Position numbers and translations under genes: made by a program. Below are positions 1 to 11,400 of a stretch of DNA of 64,000 nt, in pieces (the first letter of the stretch is position 1; each line of letters starts with the position of its first letter). The notes under the pieces are model-generated. The model ran no database searches. It was not told where the DNA came from and worked only from the letters and a program-made list of their open reading frames with translations. The stretch comes from Eonycteris spelaea (Eukaryota > Chordata > Mammalia > Chiroptera > Pteropodidae), in NCBI GenBank assembly GCA_003508835.1, contig PUFA01000007.1, forward strand, positions 14,159,001 to 14,223,000, in the 5' to 3' direction.

Positions 1-615
1 AAACAAAATCCATCACCACACACATCAGCCCCCTCCTAAAAAGGCAGGGGAGTAGCTGTTCTAGGAAAATGGGTAAGTCACAACCCTACACAGCCACACT
101 TGAAAATCACATAGGAAGGGATAAATTCCAGGGCCTCCCTAAATGTTCAGCTACATTTGTCACTAAGAAGTGCATGCCCAAGGCTCAATATTCCAAAAGG
201 TAGGACCCACGTGGTCGTGCCCTGTGCCGTTTCTAAGCATCTGGATAAGACAATACCGTTGGCGTCCTGACAATCAGTTAAAGAGAACTTTTTCATTAAG
301 AACCACCCAGAGCAAAGTTAAAGGAAATAACAAGGAGGTAAGTGGTTAAAAAGCAGAAGTGGCTGGAATTACCTTTCATGACACAGAAATGGGATCGTGA
401 AGAATTCCCCCAACCCGCAACCATTAGGCTGTGGCACATCCTAAAAGGATGGAACCCCAGCTCATTTTCTCCACAGCTGCCACAGAGAAGGAAGCCATCA
501 AGCAAGTTACATGAGAGCGAGGTCTCAGAAAAGACTATGCCCAGCCTGGAAGGCACAGGCCCTGTCTCAGGAGGCAGCCACTCCGCAGCTCCAGCCAACC
601 CTGGACCTGCAGAAC

Positions 616-850
616 TAAGCAGTGTGCCCTAGCGGTTAGGGTCACAGATCCTAGAGCCAGGCTGCCTGGGTGTAAGGTCTGGCTTTGCCACTCGCTAGCT
701 GTGAAATTCTTAGGCAAGTTTACTTAGTTTCTGTGTCTCGGTTTACGTGCTCGTCAAATGGGGAGAACAATGGACTCTGTGCATCATAGTTGTGGAGATT
801 AAAATAATTAATACGTGTTAAGTGTTTAAAAACAATGCTGGGCTGTAACA
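616..850 (+). repeat. MIR SINE
   Basis: Runs from the tRNA-like head (gtgccctagcggttagggtc) through the MIR core (tgtgaaattcttaggcaagt) to a degraded tail. Inside SLC1A2 intron 1. Identified from the remembered consensus. Confidence 0.8.
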
Positions 851-2916
851 ACTCAATAGATAGTACCAAGACAAAGGGCAAGTCCTTTGTCGTCAGATCT
901 GCCAATTTTTTGAGAGAAGCGAGAATCGGGATTGGTTTTTTAGGTGGAATATTGTTTTAAGCACAAGTAAAATAATTCAAAACATTTTCAAAATCCTGTA
1001 GTGAGCCAAAAAAATATATGCCTGGGGGTACCCCATTTGCGGCCAGGCATCCAATGTCACATGCGCAAGTGCTGTGGGAAGGGCGAAGCTTGGGAGGCAA
1101 CCAAGCGCAGCACCGCACCTCACGGCCAACTTTTGCCGCAGCCAGTCTGTGGTGCTGACCGCACAGTGGCTGGGAAGCTGGGATAGCAGGGCAACATGAC
1201 AGAAAGTCCTGTGCCAGATTAGGGAACAGCAAGTGACAGATGGCCCTCCTGACCAATGTAACAAGAAGAAAGTACTCTCGGCAATTTAAATGAAGCCTCT
1301 GATATATACAGGGGTGTGGGGGTAAACTGTCTCCCTCCTGGTCCCCAGGGACTTCATTCGAGGTCTTTAACATGTATCATCATCTATCCTATAGGGAACC
1401 GGGATTGACACAGACCAAGTCCGGCCACCGAAATGGAGTTCATTCCCTTATTTCATTTTTAAAGGACCGTCCTTGCTCAATGAGCCTATAATCCAAAGCA
1501 TCTGCCAAGATTGCTAAAAACACCAGACGGCAGTTCAGCACATAGCCATCATATCTGCTTGCCTAAGTAAGAAATTTGATAAATACGTGAATGAAAGATA
1601 AGTAAATAAATATCAACACCATCGAAAAATAAAAATTAAAAAAAATTCCAAAGGACTACAAAAATTAGGTATTCTTTTTAAAGTTTAGAGATCTACGCTT
1701 TTCTTCATTCTTTAATACAGCTGGCCCATTGTCTACTCTGCCATTGTTTGAAGCCAAGCAGATTTATAATGAGATGCTAGTCCTTTTCTATCCTACTGAC
1801 AAATATGCTGCCCATCTGCCTCCAATCAATGATGGAGCACGTGGAGCTAGAACAGTGAGATATTTAAAATACCCCTTTAATTAATTCATTCCAAGGTCTG
1901 GTGCTTGGTGTGTTGAGGGGTGAGGGGCGGGCAGAGGGAGGAGACAGCAAGCACACGATTGATCGTAAATAAAGAGATTTGCCTTAATCTGGATTCTAAA
2001 ACCCTTGCTATGAAACGTCCTGCTTGCCCCCAACAAGCTGTTCAGAGCACAGAAGAGAAGACGGCAAAGCAAGACGGTGTATGGCATTTGTGAGATTTTT
2101 CAAACTTCGAGGACAAGTTCTTAAAATGCAAACAAAACTAAAATGTTAACTTGAGAATGACTCTTCTGCCTCCCACTGCTTAGCAGAGTTTAAAATATCG
2201 GTGTCTTAATTTGATTAAAATAACTGTAGCAGGCGATTGAAATGGAGTAGATTCAGTTTACTCTGAGAGGCATGCCAGGCCCATGGGGATTAAAATCACT
2301 ATGGGAAAACAATTTAGTGTGCCTTTAACAGGAAGAAAACCAGACACTGGGCATTGTATGATACAGCCATGGAGGAAGGTGGGGAGGGGAGATTTCCACT
2401 GGAATCAACAAACCTGTGTTGCGCTTCAAACTGTGAAAAGGCTTTGCAGTCCTGGATCTGTAGGATTTACGGCATACTGACCCAGAAATCTAACACTTCG
2501 CTATTAATATTGCTTCTCCCTGCTGCCGAAGCATCCTCTCTTAAAGGACCTTTCCCTGTCTGGCAATTCCCTTCAATCTGACCCAAGGAGATGTCACCAA
2601 CTCATGCTGCATAAAAGAGGATAAGAAGTGGCCATTGAGACTGACGCCCAGATCCGTCTTTTGGTTTTTAACATCCTGGCTCTTTCATTTCACAAGCTTC
2701 ATTTGGATTTAGGAATTATTTCTTGAGAATTAAGCTTTCACTCACTCTCAAGAGGGTGTCTTAGCCAACATGAAATGGCCTTCTCACAATTCCACTGAGA
2801 GCTATTTTACCCAAGGAGGCTGATTTTTATATTCTTGAAAATGAGAAAACGAGAAATGAAAACTGCAGCCAAGCCGGAGGCATGCCATATGCGAACCCCT
2901 CTGGACCCCAAACCCC

Positions 2917-3669
2917 ATGCCCTCCACTCCCTTCGCTATAAGCCCACCCCAGCGGCTCTTACTCGGAATGACCTCAACCTCACTCCCGGGGAGGAGGGAG
3001 AAGGCAATCGTTATGTTTTGCTTTTGTTTGCTTGAAATAATAAATCCAGAGGTCTCCCTTGCCAGGGTTTTCCTCTTGTCAGCAGTTTTCTGTTTCACTT
3101 GCTTTCTAAGACAGACTGAAACCCAAGCCCCTGTGGTTGGCTTTCGCCCTGACCCCTTGCTCCTGGGAACTTATCAGAAGACAGATCGCCTTGGGTTCCT
3201 GACATACACGGGTGACCTAGCCCCCTCCCACCCTCAAGGACGTATTTCTAAAATGCCTGCCTCTGCAGCATCGAGGCATGCCACTATAACTCAGTCAATA
3301 ATGGACACTGGCTTGTCTGCCACCAACTACTTACAATCTTTTTCCAATCTAGGTCAGGGACCTCAAACCATAATTCTAGCCATGTCAGGGGATTCAGAAA
3401 AAAAGAATGTTCGACTATCAAATCAGACCTTGCTTTGCAAGAAAATACTTCTCAGGGCCTGGGAACTATCAGAGTCCACTTTTGACTTTTATAGAAAATG
3501 GATGCTATTAATTCCAATTCCAAAAAATCAGAAACCTCAAATAACCTCAAATAACCAGACTGTGTTTGAGTATGCTTTGCAAAGACTAAGTGCACAGGCT
3601 AATATTAAGAATATTCCAAAAGGCACTTTGCAGGGTGTGTATGCCAAAGATTTGAGAGAAAGCCGGTAA
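2917..3669 (+). other. 250-codon open reading frame of unknown status
   Basis: An ATG-initiated frame of 250 codons runs antisense to SLC1A2 within its intron 1. I recognise no domain, signal peptide, transmembrane segment or family signature. The C-terminal half is A/T-rich and Lys/Gln/Asn-rich. By a rough stop-codon estimate, a 250-codon open frame is uncommon but not impossible in 64 kb of neutral sequence. It could be a chance frame, a relic of a pseudogene or a lineage-specific transcript. I do not assign a function. Confidence 0.25.
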
Positions 3670-6333
3670 TCTCCTGCACCAGACATGCCTAATATACCCT
3701 TCAGCGATAATTGATATTTCCAGGCAATTATCCCAATTTTGCCAAGTCCTGGAATCTTCTTGGAAAGATATTACATTCTATAGCCTTTACTCTTAAAGCC
3801 CATTTTCACTGGACCACCTACTTCAGTTACTGAAAGAATCAAATGTGATGTTGTACACACGAGCTTTGAAAGTGGAGTGCTAAACAAATATAAGATATTA
3901 CTATTGCCTCTAATAATTCTTTAAAAATTGGTAATTGACATAGGGTGCTGACTGTAACTATATCACCAAATAATTGGTAACCAAAATGGCCAGTTTACCA
4001 TACCATCCCATCTGCCAAACATTCTGGATCGAAGAGAGTTGAACTGAAAATACATACATTGAAAACATTTAATAACCCTTACTGCTGTTTTTGCTTCCTT
4101 CTTAGCAATGTATGTTTCAAGGAAACAATTTTAACATCATTAGAAGGTAGTGGCTAACAAAGGAGACCAGTCTGAGGATTCTTAGTGACTTTCCCTTGAT
4201 GACACACATTAACCAAAGACACCAGAAGAGGAAAGAGAATCTCACCAAATCATATGAACAATTTACTAATCAAAGTCCCCGACAGGAGCCAGCCTTCTAA
4301 AAGTCAGCTCCCAGACCCTTAATGTCTTTCTTTGTACCCACTGGCATGTGAGATCAACCCATCAAATACTCAGTAAATGTAGCTGGAAGAAGAGATGGAA
4401 GAAAGGAAAGACCAGGTTTTCTGAGAATGTCACTTGTTCATCAGTTACTGCTCTGAAATGATAATGGGTCCTAGGTCTTTCTATATTTGTTTCCCAGTCT
4501 TTCAAATTTTCTCAACTCTTTCATCTTCTAAATACAAGTTCCCTTGACCAATCACTTCTTATTTATCCACAGTGCACAAATATGGTATTAACTGAATGTG
4601 TGTCTTTTAAAAATATCAAAAATCACTTCTGCTCTATGTTTAATGTCAAATCATTTGGCAGCTCTCATTTAGGACAAAGGTGAGATAAACACAATTTGGG
4701 GATTTCTGTTGTCTTAACCTCTCCTTTCACTATCTGGCCATCAAAATATGGAGTGAGCGGGATGCAGGATTTGAAAGATTACCATCATCCCTTCCTTTCA
4801 CAGATGTTTTCCAGCCTAGACTTTATGAGCACAGTAAATCTAGGAGGGCCCTGAAGGCAGCCAGAAATGACTTAATATCTTTTCTAATATGAAAAACTTT
4901 AATTAAACAGGGGAAGGCACTGAGTTTGAGCCATGTGGGCTCTTAATATTTAATTCCAGAGGTCTATTTTAGCACAATATACAACCCTCTTTGTAAAAAG
5001 TGTCTTTCTGGAGCATCTTTTTGGAGAAACAATAATGAAAAAGGTCCAAAGTGCTGAACTGTTAGGATGAAAAGAGAGAAGAAATATGCTACCACAAGAT
5101 GCCAGACCCCTTTGGAAGGACTCCAGGGGACAGAAAAGGGATGAGTTCTTCTCTTAAACACAGACAGTTTTAGAAATACTTCCCCTTTGTTGGAGGTTGG
5201 AGCCTAGAGATCGGTCTTTGAAACCAGTTCTTCACTCCTACTTAAGAGACCCATTCCCCCCAAACAAGCTGAGGCGTCGGTAAAATTATTAAAGAGGAAC
5301 TACGGAAAGCGCCAGCACCAAGAACTCCACCTGCCGCAGGGACTCTGCTGATATTTGCTTTCCATACAACATGCGTCCAGTAATGGGATCAAGTGGCTAG
5401 TGCAATTTTGTAACTTAACCCAGGGGCCGAGCTGAGCTCTCCAACCAGTCTTTTTATTTCTACTCAGGTTCCACCGAGCAGGAAAAGTTTTCTGGGAGAT
5501 ACCGGTTCAGGGGTGTTGTTCCAGACCCTTCCTTTAAGGTCTGACTGAGTATTCGAGGGATCCTTTTGCCCCTTGCGGCCCCGTCTCCCTTTTGCTACAG
5601 ACAGCCGTCCTGACTTATCGCTGGGAACAATCTCCATCCAACTGCAGCCTCTGGAGGCAGGAGGCGACTCCACAGCCACAGGCTGAATGGGGAAGCCGAC
5701 GCTCTCCCGCTAGAGTCTGGGGAGTCCTGTGCCTGCCCCAAATCACTTATTTTCCCGCCTCTTCCCGGGAAGCACCCAAATCTCTTCCACTCTTTCTTGG
5801 AGCTGGCCAGGGAGATTCCGCCATTCAGGGACAAGGAGCAATCAGTGCAGGCCGGGCATCTATTGAGTAGCGACCTGCAAATCTGACATTCAAGGCTGCG
5901 CGCGCCAGTCCTCGCCCCGCCCCGCCCTGGTACCCGCTCATTCATCCAGGCGGGTCCCCACCTTCCAGCCCGCGCGCCGCTCCAAGCGCCGCTTCCCGGG
6001 CAATGTCTGCCGCTCACACAGTGTCCAAGCTCTTCGTGTTTTTAAATCTCAAAAGTAACCTCAAGAGAATTTTTTCGCCACACTTTTTCACACCCCCATC
6101 ACACCCGTTTAATAAAATAAAAACAATCCTCCATCTCTCACATCTTCAAAGGGTTAAACTGCAAGCTTCGCGAAAGAAAATCCATCCCCTCGCCACCATC
6201 CCACCCCCAGCCGTAGCTCCGCCACCGTCTCCGAAATCCGGAGCCGACGTCTCTCTGTCCCCGTCCCGGATAGGGCGCCACCACCCGAGCGCGCCCCCCG
6301 CTTTCCTGCGGATCCAGAGAAAAACCCCCTCAC

Positions 6334-6350
6334 CCTTCCGTGGATGCCAT
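6334..6350 (-). CDS. SLC1A2: SLC1A2 exon 1 coding part (EAAT2/GLT-1 N-terminus)
   Basis: The minus strand reads ATG GCA TCC ACG GAA GG followed by GTGAGG, a good splice donor. This encodes M-A-S-T-E-G with the sixth codon split after two bases, exactly the first residues of the major EAAT2/GLT-1 form. SLC1A2 is the sodium-dependent glutamate transporter of astrocytes that clears most synaptic glutamate; all transmembrane segments are encoded by later exons outside this window. The start context is strong: G at -3 and G at +4. The location inside a CpG island and 14-15 kb downstream of PAMR1, on the same strand, agrees with the known mammalian gene order (SLC1A2 next to PAMR1). The coding piece is tiny, but motif, donor, phase and neighbourhood all agree. 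Confidence 0.93.
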
Positions 6351-6449
6351 GGCCTGGGGAACGCCCCCTCCTCTTCGGCACAATCCTGCAGCGGCGAGCG
6401 AGGGAGTGAGCGGACGCCGGGGTGAGCGCGCGAGAGAAGCCGAGCGCGG

Positions 6450-6457
6450 TATTTAAG
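6450..6457 (-). promoter_or_regulatory. TATA-like AT-rich element
   Basis: The minus strand reads CTTAAATA, an isolated AT-rich octamer in otherwise extremely GC-rich sequence, 100 bases upstream of the SLC1A2 ATG. It could act as a weak TATA element for a short-leader start, but published human leaders are longer, so it may simply be transcribed 5' UTR. Confidence 0.2.
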
Positions 6458-6718
6458 GGGGAGCCTCTCCCCGCCCTTCCACCCCCAACCCCCCTTGGGT
6501 AAGCCCTTTAGCGCCTCTACGCGCGCTGGAGGCTCCTGCGGGCGCTAATCCGCGTCTCCGCTCTCCTCTGTGCGCGTCCCGCGCTCTCTTAGGCCCGCCT
6601 AGCTGGCACTTGGCGGGGCGTTCTGGGGGCTCGGAAGGTGGCTCCCCGGAGAGAGCACCGCCCCCCGGACTGCGGGAGGGTGCGCGCGACAGGGGCGCCG
6701 CGGCCGCCGCGGCTGCCA

Positions 6719-6870
6719 CCTGTGTGTGCTGCCGGGCTCACAGGCGCGGCGTGTGGCGGAGCGCGGGTGCGGAGGGTGGTGGCGGGGAAGGACGAAGAGT
6801 GTGTGTGCGGTGAGTGTGCGAGGGAGTGTGTGCGAGCGTGCGCGCGTGTGCCGGTGTGCGCCCGCTGGGG
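6719..6870. repeat. GT/GC-rich alternating purine-pyrimidine tract
   Basis: Repeated tgtgtg, gtgcgcgcg and cgcgcgtgtg blocks form an imperfect alternating purine-pyrimidine tract in the presumed SLC1A2 start-site region. Such tracts can adopt Z-DNA; that is general knowledge, not shown here. Confidence 0.6.
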
Positions 6871-6985
6871 GAGGAGGTGGAGGCCGCTGCGCCCTGGCTC
6901 GGCGCCGGCCGGGGAAGGATTGCAAGGTTTAGCCCCGCCGGAGCTGGGGATTTGCAGGCGATCCCTCTCTATTTTCGTCGCGAGC

Positions 6986-6993
6986 TGACATCA
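6986..6993. promoter_or_regulatory. CRE-like site (TGACATCA)
   Basis: The octamer TGACATCA differs by one base from the CREB/ATF palindrome TGACGTCA. It lies 636 bases upstream of the SLC1A2 ATG, near the upstream edge of the ATG-free leader region. Short motif, so chance occurrence cannot be excluded. Confidence 0.3.
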
Positions 6994-8234
6994 CCCACGC
7001 TGCCGCCTCTGGAGACTCCTTTAACTGCCGCCCCCTCACCCCCCGCCCCATCTGGATACGCGGTCCCTCCTCTGCCATCCCCTCCCCCAGCCTCTCGCCA
7101 TAAATTAGCCAAATAAGAAAAGAGGCCCCGCTGGTCGCTGGGAAGGCCTGGGCAGCCCGAGGCAGGAGCTCAGGATCTTAGGAGTCGCTATTGTTTCCCC
7201 TCAAGCCGGAGTGGCCCCGGGTCACCTCGCGCGGGGCGACGCGCAGCCTATGGCGCGCAGACCTGGGATGCCACTCGGTCCCCGCCTCCTTCGAGCAGCC
7301 CTGGGCGCTCCGCCGCACTCCTTCGGCACACTCCGGCGCACATCCCCAAGCTCACCCTCGCAGGTGGCACACCCACCCTAGTCTCCCATGTCCCAGGTAC
7401 AGGGCCCCGAAGAACTCAAGCGACCGAAACACGAGGGCGGGGTGGCCAAAATGGAGCCCAGCTGCGCGCCCTCCTCCGCCGCGGCCGGAATAAATCTCTG
7501 GCCTTCAATTATTCAGCGGGATTAATATTAATGCAGTTCCCTGGGGGCGGCGGGCGGGGTGTTGGAAGACCGTCGTTTTGTTGTTTTTTTTTTTTTAAGC
7601 CGAAGGAGGTCGGCCTCGGGGCCACTGGCTGGCAGGCGCGGAGATGGCCCAGGCTAGTGGCAGGGGACCCGTCTCTCACCCATTCGGCTTCGTTCACGGT
7701 CGGCTTCTCACGAAGCCGCGGAGGCTGTGCGCGGAGGAGAGGGCTTCAGCAAGGGAGAGTCCAAGCATCCCCTCCAACTTTGCATAATATATGACAAGAT
7801 CCCGTGCGGATTTTATTATCTCTTTGGACACAGAGGACACCTACAGCTCCACTACTCGCTGGACTTTGTGACGCACTGAGGAAGGAAAGCCTCATTTTCC
7901 TGTCTAGAAAAGGGGATCAAAGTAATCCCTGTGCAGTGCCGCGCGTGAGAATTAAACAGGCTCTCGCTTGAGAGAGACTGGGTGCAAGCCTATCGCTTGG
8001 AACCTGCCAGGCTCCTCCACCGGGTCTCAGAACCGGTGGTGTCCGCTAAACGCCAGTCATCTTTCCTAGGGGGAGGCGCTCTTCAGGCCCGGGGCTGTGC
8101 TGACCCTGGTCAGACGTGGAATGCGCCTGGCCACGCGGAAGCTCGTGAGCTCATCCCAGGGACGGTGCCGTGGGAGCCGGTCCCAGCAGGACCGCTCAAT
8201 GGTTAAATGCCAGCGTAACCATCGAAAGCTTGAG

Positions 8235-8400
8235 TTCTTCACCGTCTTCCAGTGGAGTAATCTGGGGCAAATTCCTCAACCTCTCTTCCTCCCATCTGCA
8301 AAGTGGGAATTGCAGCCTCAACTGCGCAGTGGTAGAGAACAAAATGAGACGTATAAGATATGCAAAGCTCTTAAACTAGAGTTTGGCACCCAGTAACCCC
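8235..8400 (+). repeat. MIR SINE
   Basis: Degraded MIR core: gcaaattcctcaacctctct, then a 3' half ending gtttggcacccagtaa. Just outside the CpG island. Confidence 0.7.
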
Positions 8401-9172
8401 TCAAAAAAAATGTTCGTTTAAATCTATCGGTCCTTGGAGCACAATATCCAATGATGAATCCTCAGATGAAAGAAATAACAAGACAAAGAGAAAGGAAATA
8501 AATAGAAGTGTAAAAAACAAATTGCTCACCTCCTCCCTTCACCTCTTTGCCCAAAATCTGAATCCAAACATATTCTGCCATCCATGCCTTCCTCCATCTC
8601 TCCCTTTCCCTCTCCTCTCCGCTCCTATCTGCCCCATTCGGTTAACCAGATCTACCTTATTCATCCTGGGACTCTCACAACCCTCTAATTTTGTGTTGTT
8701 CTTTTTAAAAATTTAGTTATTAATGCATTAATCTATTAAATTTTTGTAATCTGGTACATGGATTTAAAAATAATCATTTGTAGATGAAAAACTATCTTCA
8801 AGGGTAGATATATGACTTTGAATCTTAAGACGTCAGGTGCAAATCCTTCAAGTCTCATTTTCTTTTTACAGCTAGGGATTTGACTTTCTGCTGAAGTGAC
8901 AGCTGGGGAACAAAACTATGGGAATCTCTCCCAGGTCTAGGTATTAATAATCCCAGCAGTGCTACTGAAACTCCCTTTAAGATGATCGTGAATGTGCTCC
9001 TCCATCACAAGCCCTCAGTATCTGCACCTGGTGTGGAGGGTTTAGCAGCACAGTCAGTAGCACTCATTGCCTAGAGCGAGGCATCTGGTGGTGCAGAAAC
9101 AGGGTAAATAAAAGTGAAAAGGAATGGAGTTGTTTTCACGTTTTAAACCATCCAATTAAAAAATACTCTTAA

Positions 9173-9645
9173 GGCATTATGATAACTGAGATAAGTCAGA
9201 CAGACAAATATTGTCTGATATCATTAAATGTGGAATCTAAAGACCCTGAGCTTGTAAAAACAGAGTAGAATGATGGTTACCATGTGTATATGGTTACCAG
9301 GGAAAAGGGGGATGGGGAAACTGGGAAGGTGGTATTTAAGGGCACAAAATTGCAACCAGTAGATAAATAAGTTCTGGAGATCTAATGCACAGCCCAGTGA
9401 TTATAGACAACAATAGTGTATTATAAATTTCAAAGTTGCTAAGAGACTAGATATTAATTACTCCCACCACAAAAAAAGAAGTGGTAATTACATGACATGA
9501 TAGAGGTGTTAGCTAAAGCTACAGTGGTAATCATTTTTTTTTTTTTGCAATATACAAATGTATCAAATTAACACATTGTACACCTCAAACTTACATATTT
9601 ATATGTCAATTATATCTCAATAAAAATAAAAATTTTTAAAACATA
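9173..9645 (+). mobile_element. L1 LINE 3' end (3' UTR and A-rich tail)
   Basis: The stretch reads like an L1 3' UTR: gatatcattaaatgtggaat, then ctggagatctaatgcacagc, aagttgctaagagactagat and a terminal ttatatctcaataaaaat before an A-rich tail. The pattern matches, from memory, L1 tails common in Laurasiatheria. It is clearly mutated and 5' truncated, with no open frame. Confidence 0.8.
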
Positions 9646-9954
9646 CAATTATGTTTTCAGTGTTCAGGACCGGAGAGAATTCAGGTGAATCATCAAGATG
9701 GCCACATTAGATGGGAATAGTGATGGCACTTTGCCACCTTCTCTGTAAATGACCATGTTTGACACCCCATTCTATACCTGAGAGACATTTGCATTCAGCT
9801 GCCCTTGGAGAAAAGGGCTATTAAATCATGTGGAATATGCCACAGATAATTCCAGATAATATTCATTAGCCAGAAGGAACTGATTCTCTTTACTCACACT
9901 GGAGGGGCCCTGCCAACATTTCCACCAATTCTTCATTTTTAAAGCAATCTGGAA

Positions 9955-10137
9955 CAGTGCTTTTCAACACTGGCTGCCCATCAGAATATACTGAGAGAGC
10001 TTTTTAGAAAACAACAATGCTCAAGCCACCTTCCAGAGATTCTGGTTCCTTCAGTCTGGGTTGGGGCTCTAACTCTGGTATTTTTTTAAAAAAAACTTCC
10101 CTAGTTGACTATGCAGCCAGTCTGGGGAACCACTAGA
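9955..10137 (+). mobile_element. MER5A-like non-autonomous hAT transposon
   Basis: Begins cagtgcttttcaacactggc and ends ggggaaccactaga, with an internal cagagattctggttccttca block typical of MER5A. About 183 bp, near full length. A clear 8-bp duplication is not preserved. Confidence 0.8.
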
Positions 10138-10423
10138 CTAGAAATAATCCAACAAGATGAAGCTTGGTCCAGAAACGGGGTCCCCAGAAGTAGCTGGAGC
10201 AAATCAGTGCATTTAGCCTTTGGAAAGACAAAACCAAGGAAGACATGATACAAGGCTGACTCTCCTCTTTTCAAATACCCAGAATCAAAAAATTTATCCA
10301 GGTAAATATTGTGTGTAATTATGGACAACTAATGTGAGAAGCTATAAAAACATAGAACTTTCATCTTAGGTTGTATATACCGGAATGTGGAGAAGAAGCC
10401 ACTCTAGGTATACTGCACGGCCT

Positions 10424-10655
10424 CAGTAATGGATCCGAACTCAGCTCTGGGTCAGGCAGACCTGCCCTAAATCCTGACTCCACTGTGTTATTAGGCTCCA
10501 TGTTACCTTAGTCGGGCACTTTAAGTTCTCAGCTTCCTCATCTAAAACCTGGAGAACACAAATGACCACCTCGGGGTTGCCATGAGCTTAAATGAGATAA
10601 TATGTGGGAAATGCTGAGCTCTGAGCCTGGCGCCTCATGAGTGTCGATAAAGATT
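10424..10655 (+). repeat. MIR SINE
   Basis: Core cagcttcctcatctaaaacc followed by aaatgagataatatgtggga and a degraded 3' tail. Confidence 0.75.
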
Positions 10656-11219
10656 CGTCATACACCCGATTTTCTGTACCACTGAGCTCACTCGAGAAAT
10701 TAGCCTCTCCTAAAGCCACCTAAATTATGACCCCACTGGCTCCTTTGTATCCTCACAACAAACGCAAGCTGCCTAGCCAAGCGTTAAGTTGGCGGAGCCT
10801 TGACAGAGAACAGAGCATGGCAGACCTACCAACTAGCAGGCATGCTTTCCAACCGTGCAGCATCTCCGTCTCCTCCAGGGAGTCCATGGTTGTGGCAGAA
10901 GCAGAAGGGGTGAGAGGCTCTGACCTTTGCACATAGATGTACTTTTCTTAAATCGAGCTCACTAGTTCTCACACTTAGTGTGAATAAGAACTACTCTGCA
11001 AGACTAAATGCAAAAAAAAAAAAAAACAAAACAAAACATTAACTGTGCTATAATCTGATAGGTAACTTAAGAGACTTTCAATGTGAATTTTTACCATAAG
11101 GTTTTTTTTTGGTCTTTTTTATTGTTGAATTAAAGCCTAATAAAATCTATGAGAGATGACTTACGACAGTTGAATTAAAGTAGTGTTTAAGCTGGGATTT
11201 CGTGGTAGTTATAACATTA

Positions 11220-11400
11220 CCCTAACGTTTACTGAGTCCTTACTCTGTGTTCAAAGTACCTTAATATGTATAACCTTGTTTGATTCAAGATGATCTTCTA
11301 CAGGAACATTATTTTATTACCTCCATTTTACAGAGAAGAAAACTGAGGCCAAGGGAGGTTAAGGAATTGCCCAGTGTTACACAGATAGTGAGTGGTGTAT
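11220..11400 (-). repeat. MIR SINE
   Basis: Reverse orientation: tttactgagtccttactctg, ccattttacagagaagaaaa and gaattgcccagtgttacaca. Confidence 0.85.

Larger units (their letters stand above)
1..6333 (-). other. SLC1A2: SLC1A2 intron 1 (5' part)
   Basis: This stretch lies directly downstream of the SLC1A2 exon 1 donor on the minus strand. No further SLC1A2 coding exon is visible; the exon 2 sequence expected to follow (A-N-N-M-P-K-Q) is absent, in line with the very long first intron of this gene. It holds a MIR at 616-850, A/T-rich single-copy sequence, and an unexplained 250-codon plus-strand open frame at 2917-3669. From 3670 to 5880 I see nothing recognisable. GC content rises from about 5.4 kb towards the CpG island. 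The intron call follows from gene structure, not from a motif inside it. Confidence 0.85.
5880..8180. promoter_or_regulatory. SLC1A2: CpG island, SLC1A2 promoter and 5' UTR region
   Basis: CpG density and GC content jump sharply from about 5.88 kb, stay very high to about 7.5 kb and fade by about 8.2 kb. This is the only CpG island in the window. SLC1A2 exon 1 (6334-6350) sits inside it, so the island is its promoter and 5' UTR. From memory, human EAAT2 transcripts have several start sites and long leaders of roughly 300-560 nt, which would place initiation near 6650-6920 here; I cannot fix the start from sequence. The leader side contains GC boxes and a GT-rich tract, and no minus-strand ATG between 6351 and 6988. 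The 7100-8200 shoulder is upstream of the gene and may hold proximal regulatory sites. Confidence 0.85.

Noticed and set aside
6453..6719. 88-codon open frame on the minus strand in the SLC1A2 5' UTR region, looking like an upstream ORF
   Set aside because: It starts with GTG, not ATG, and consists of Ala/Arg/Gly/Pro codons typical of GC-rich CpG-island sequence. The same holds for the minus-strand frames at 6599-6925 (TTG start) and 6154-6381 (GTG start).
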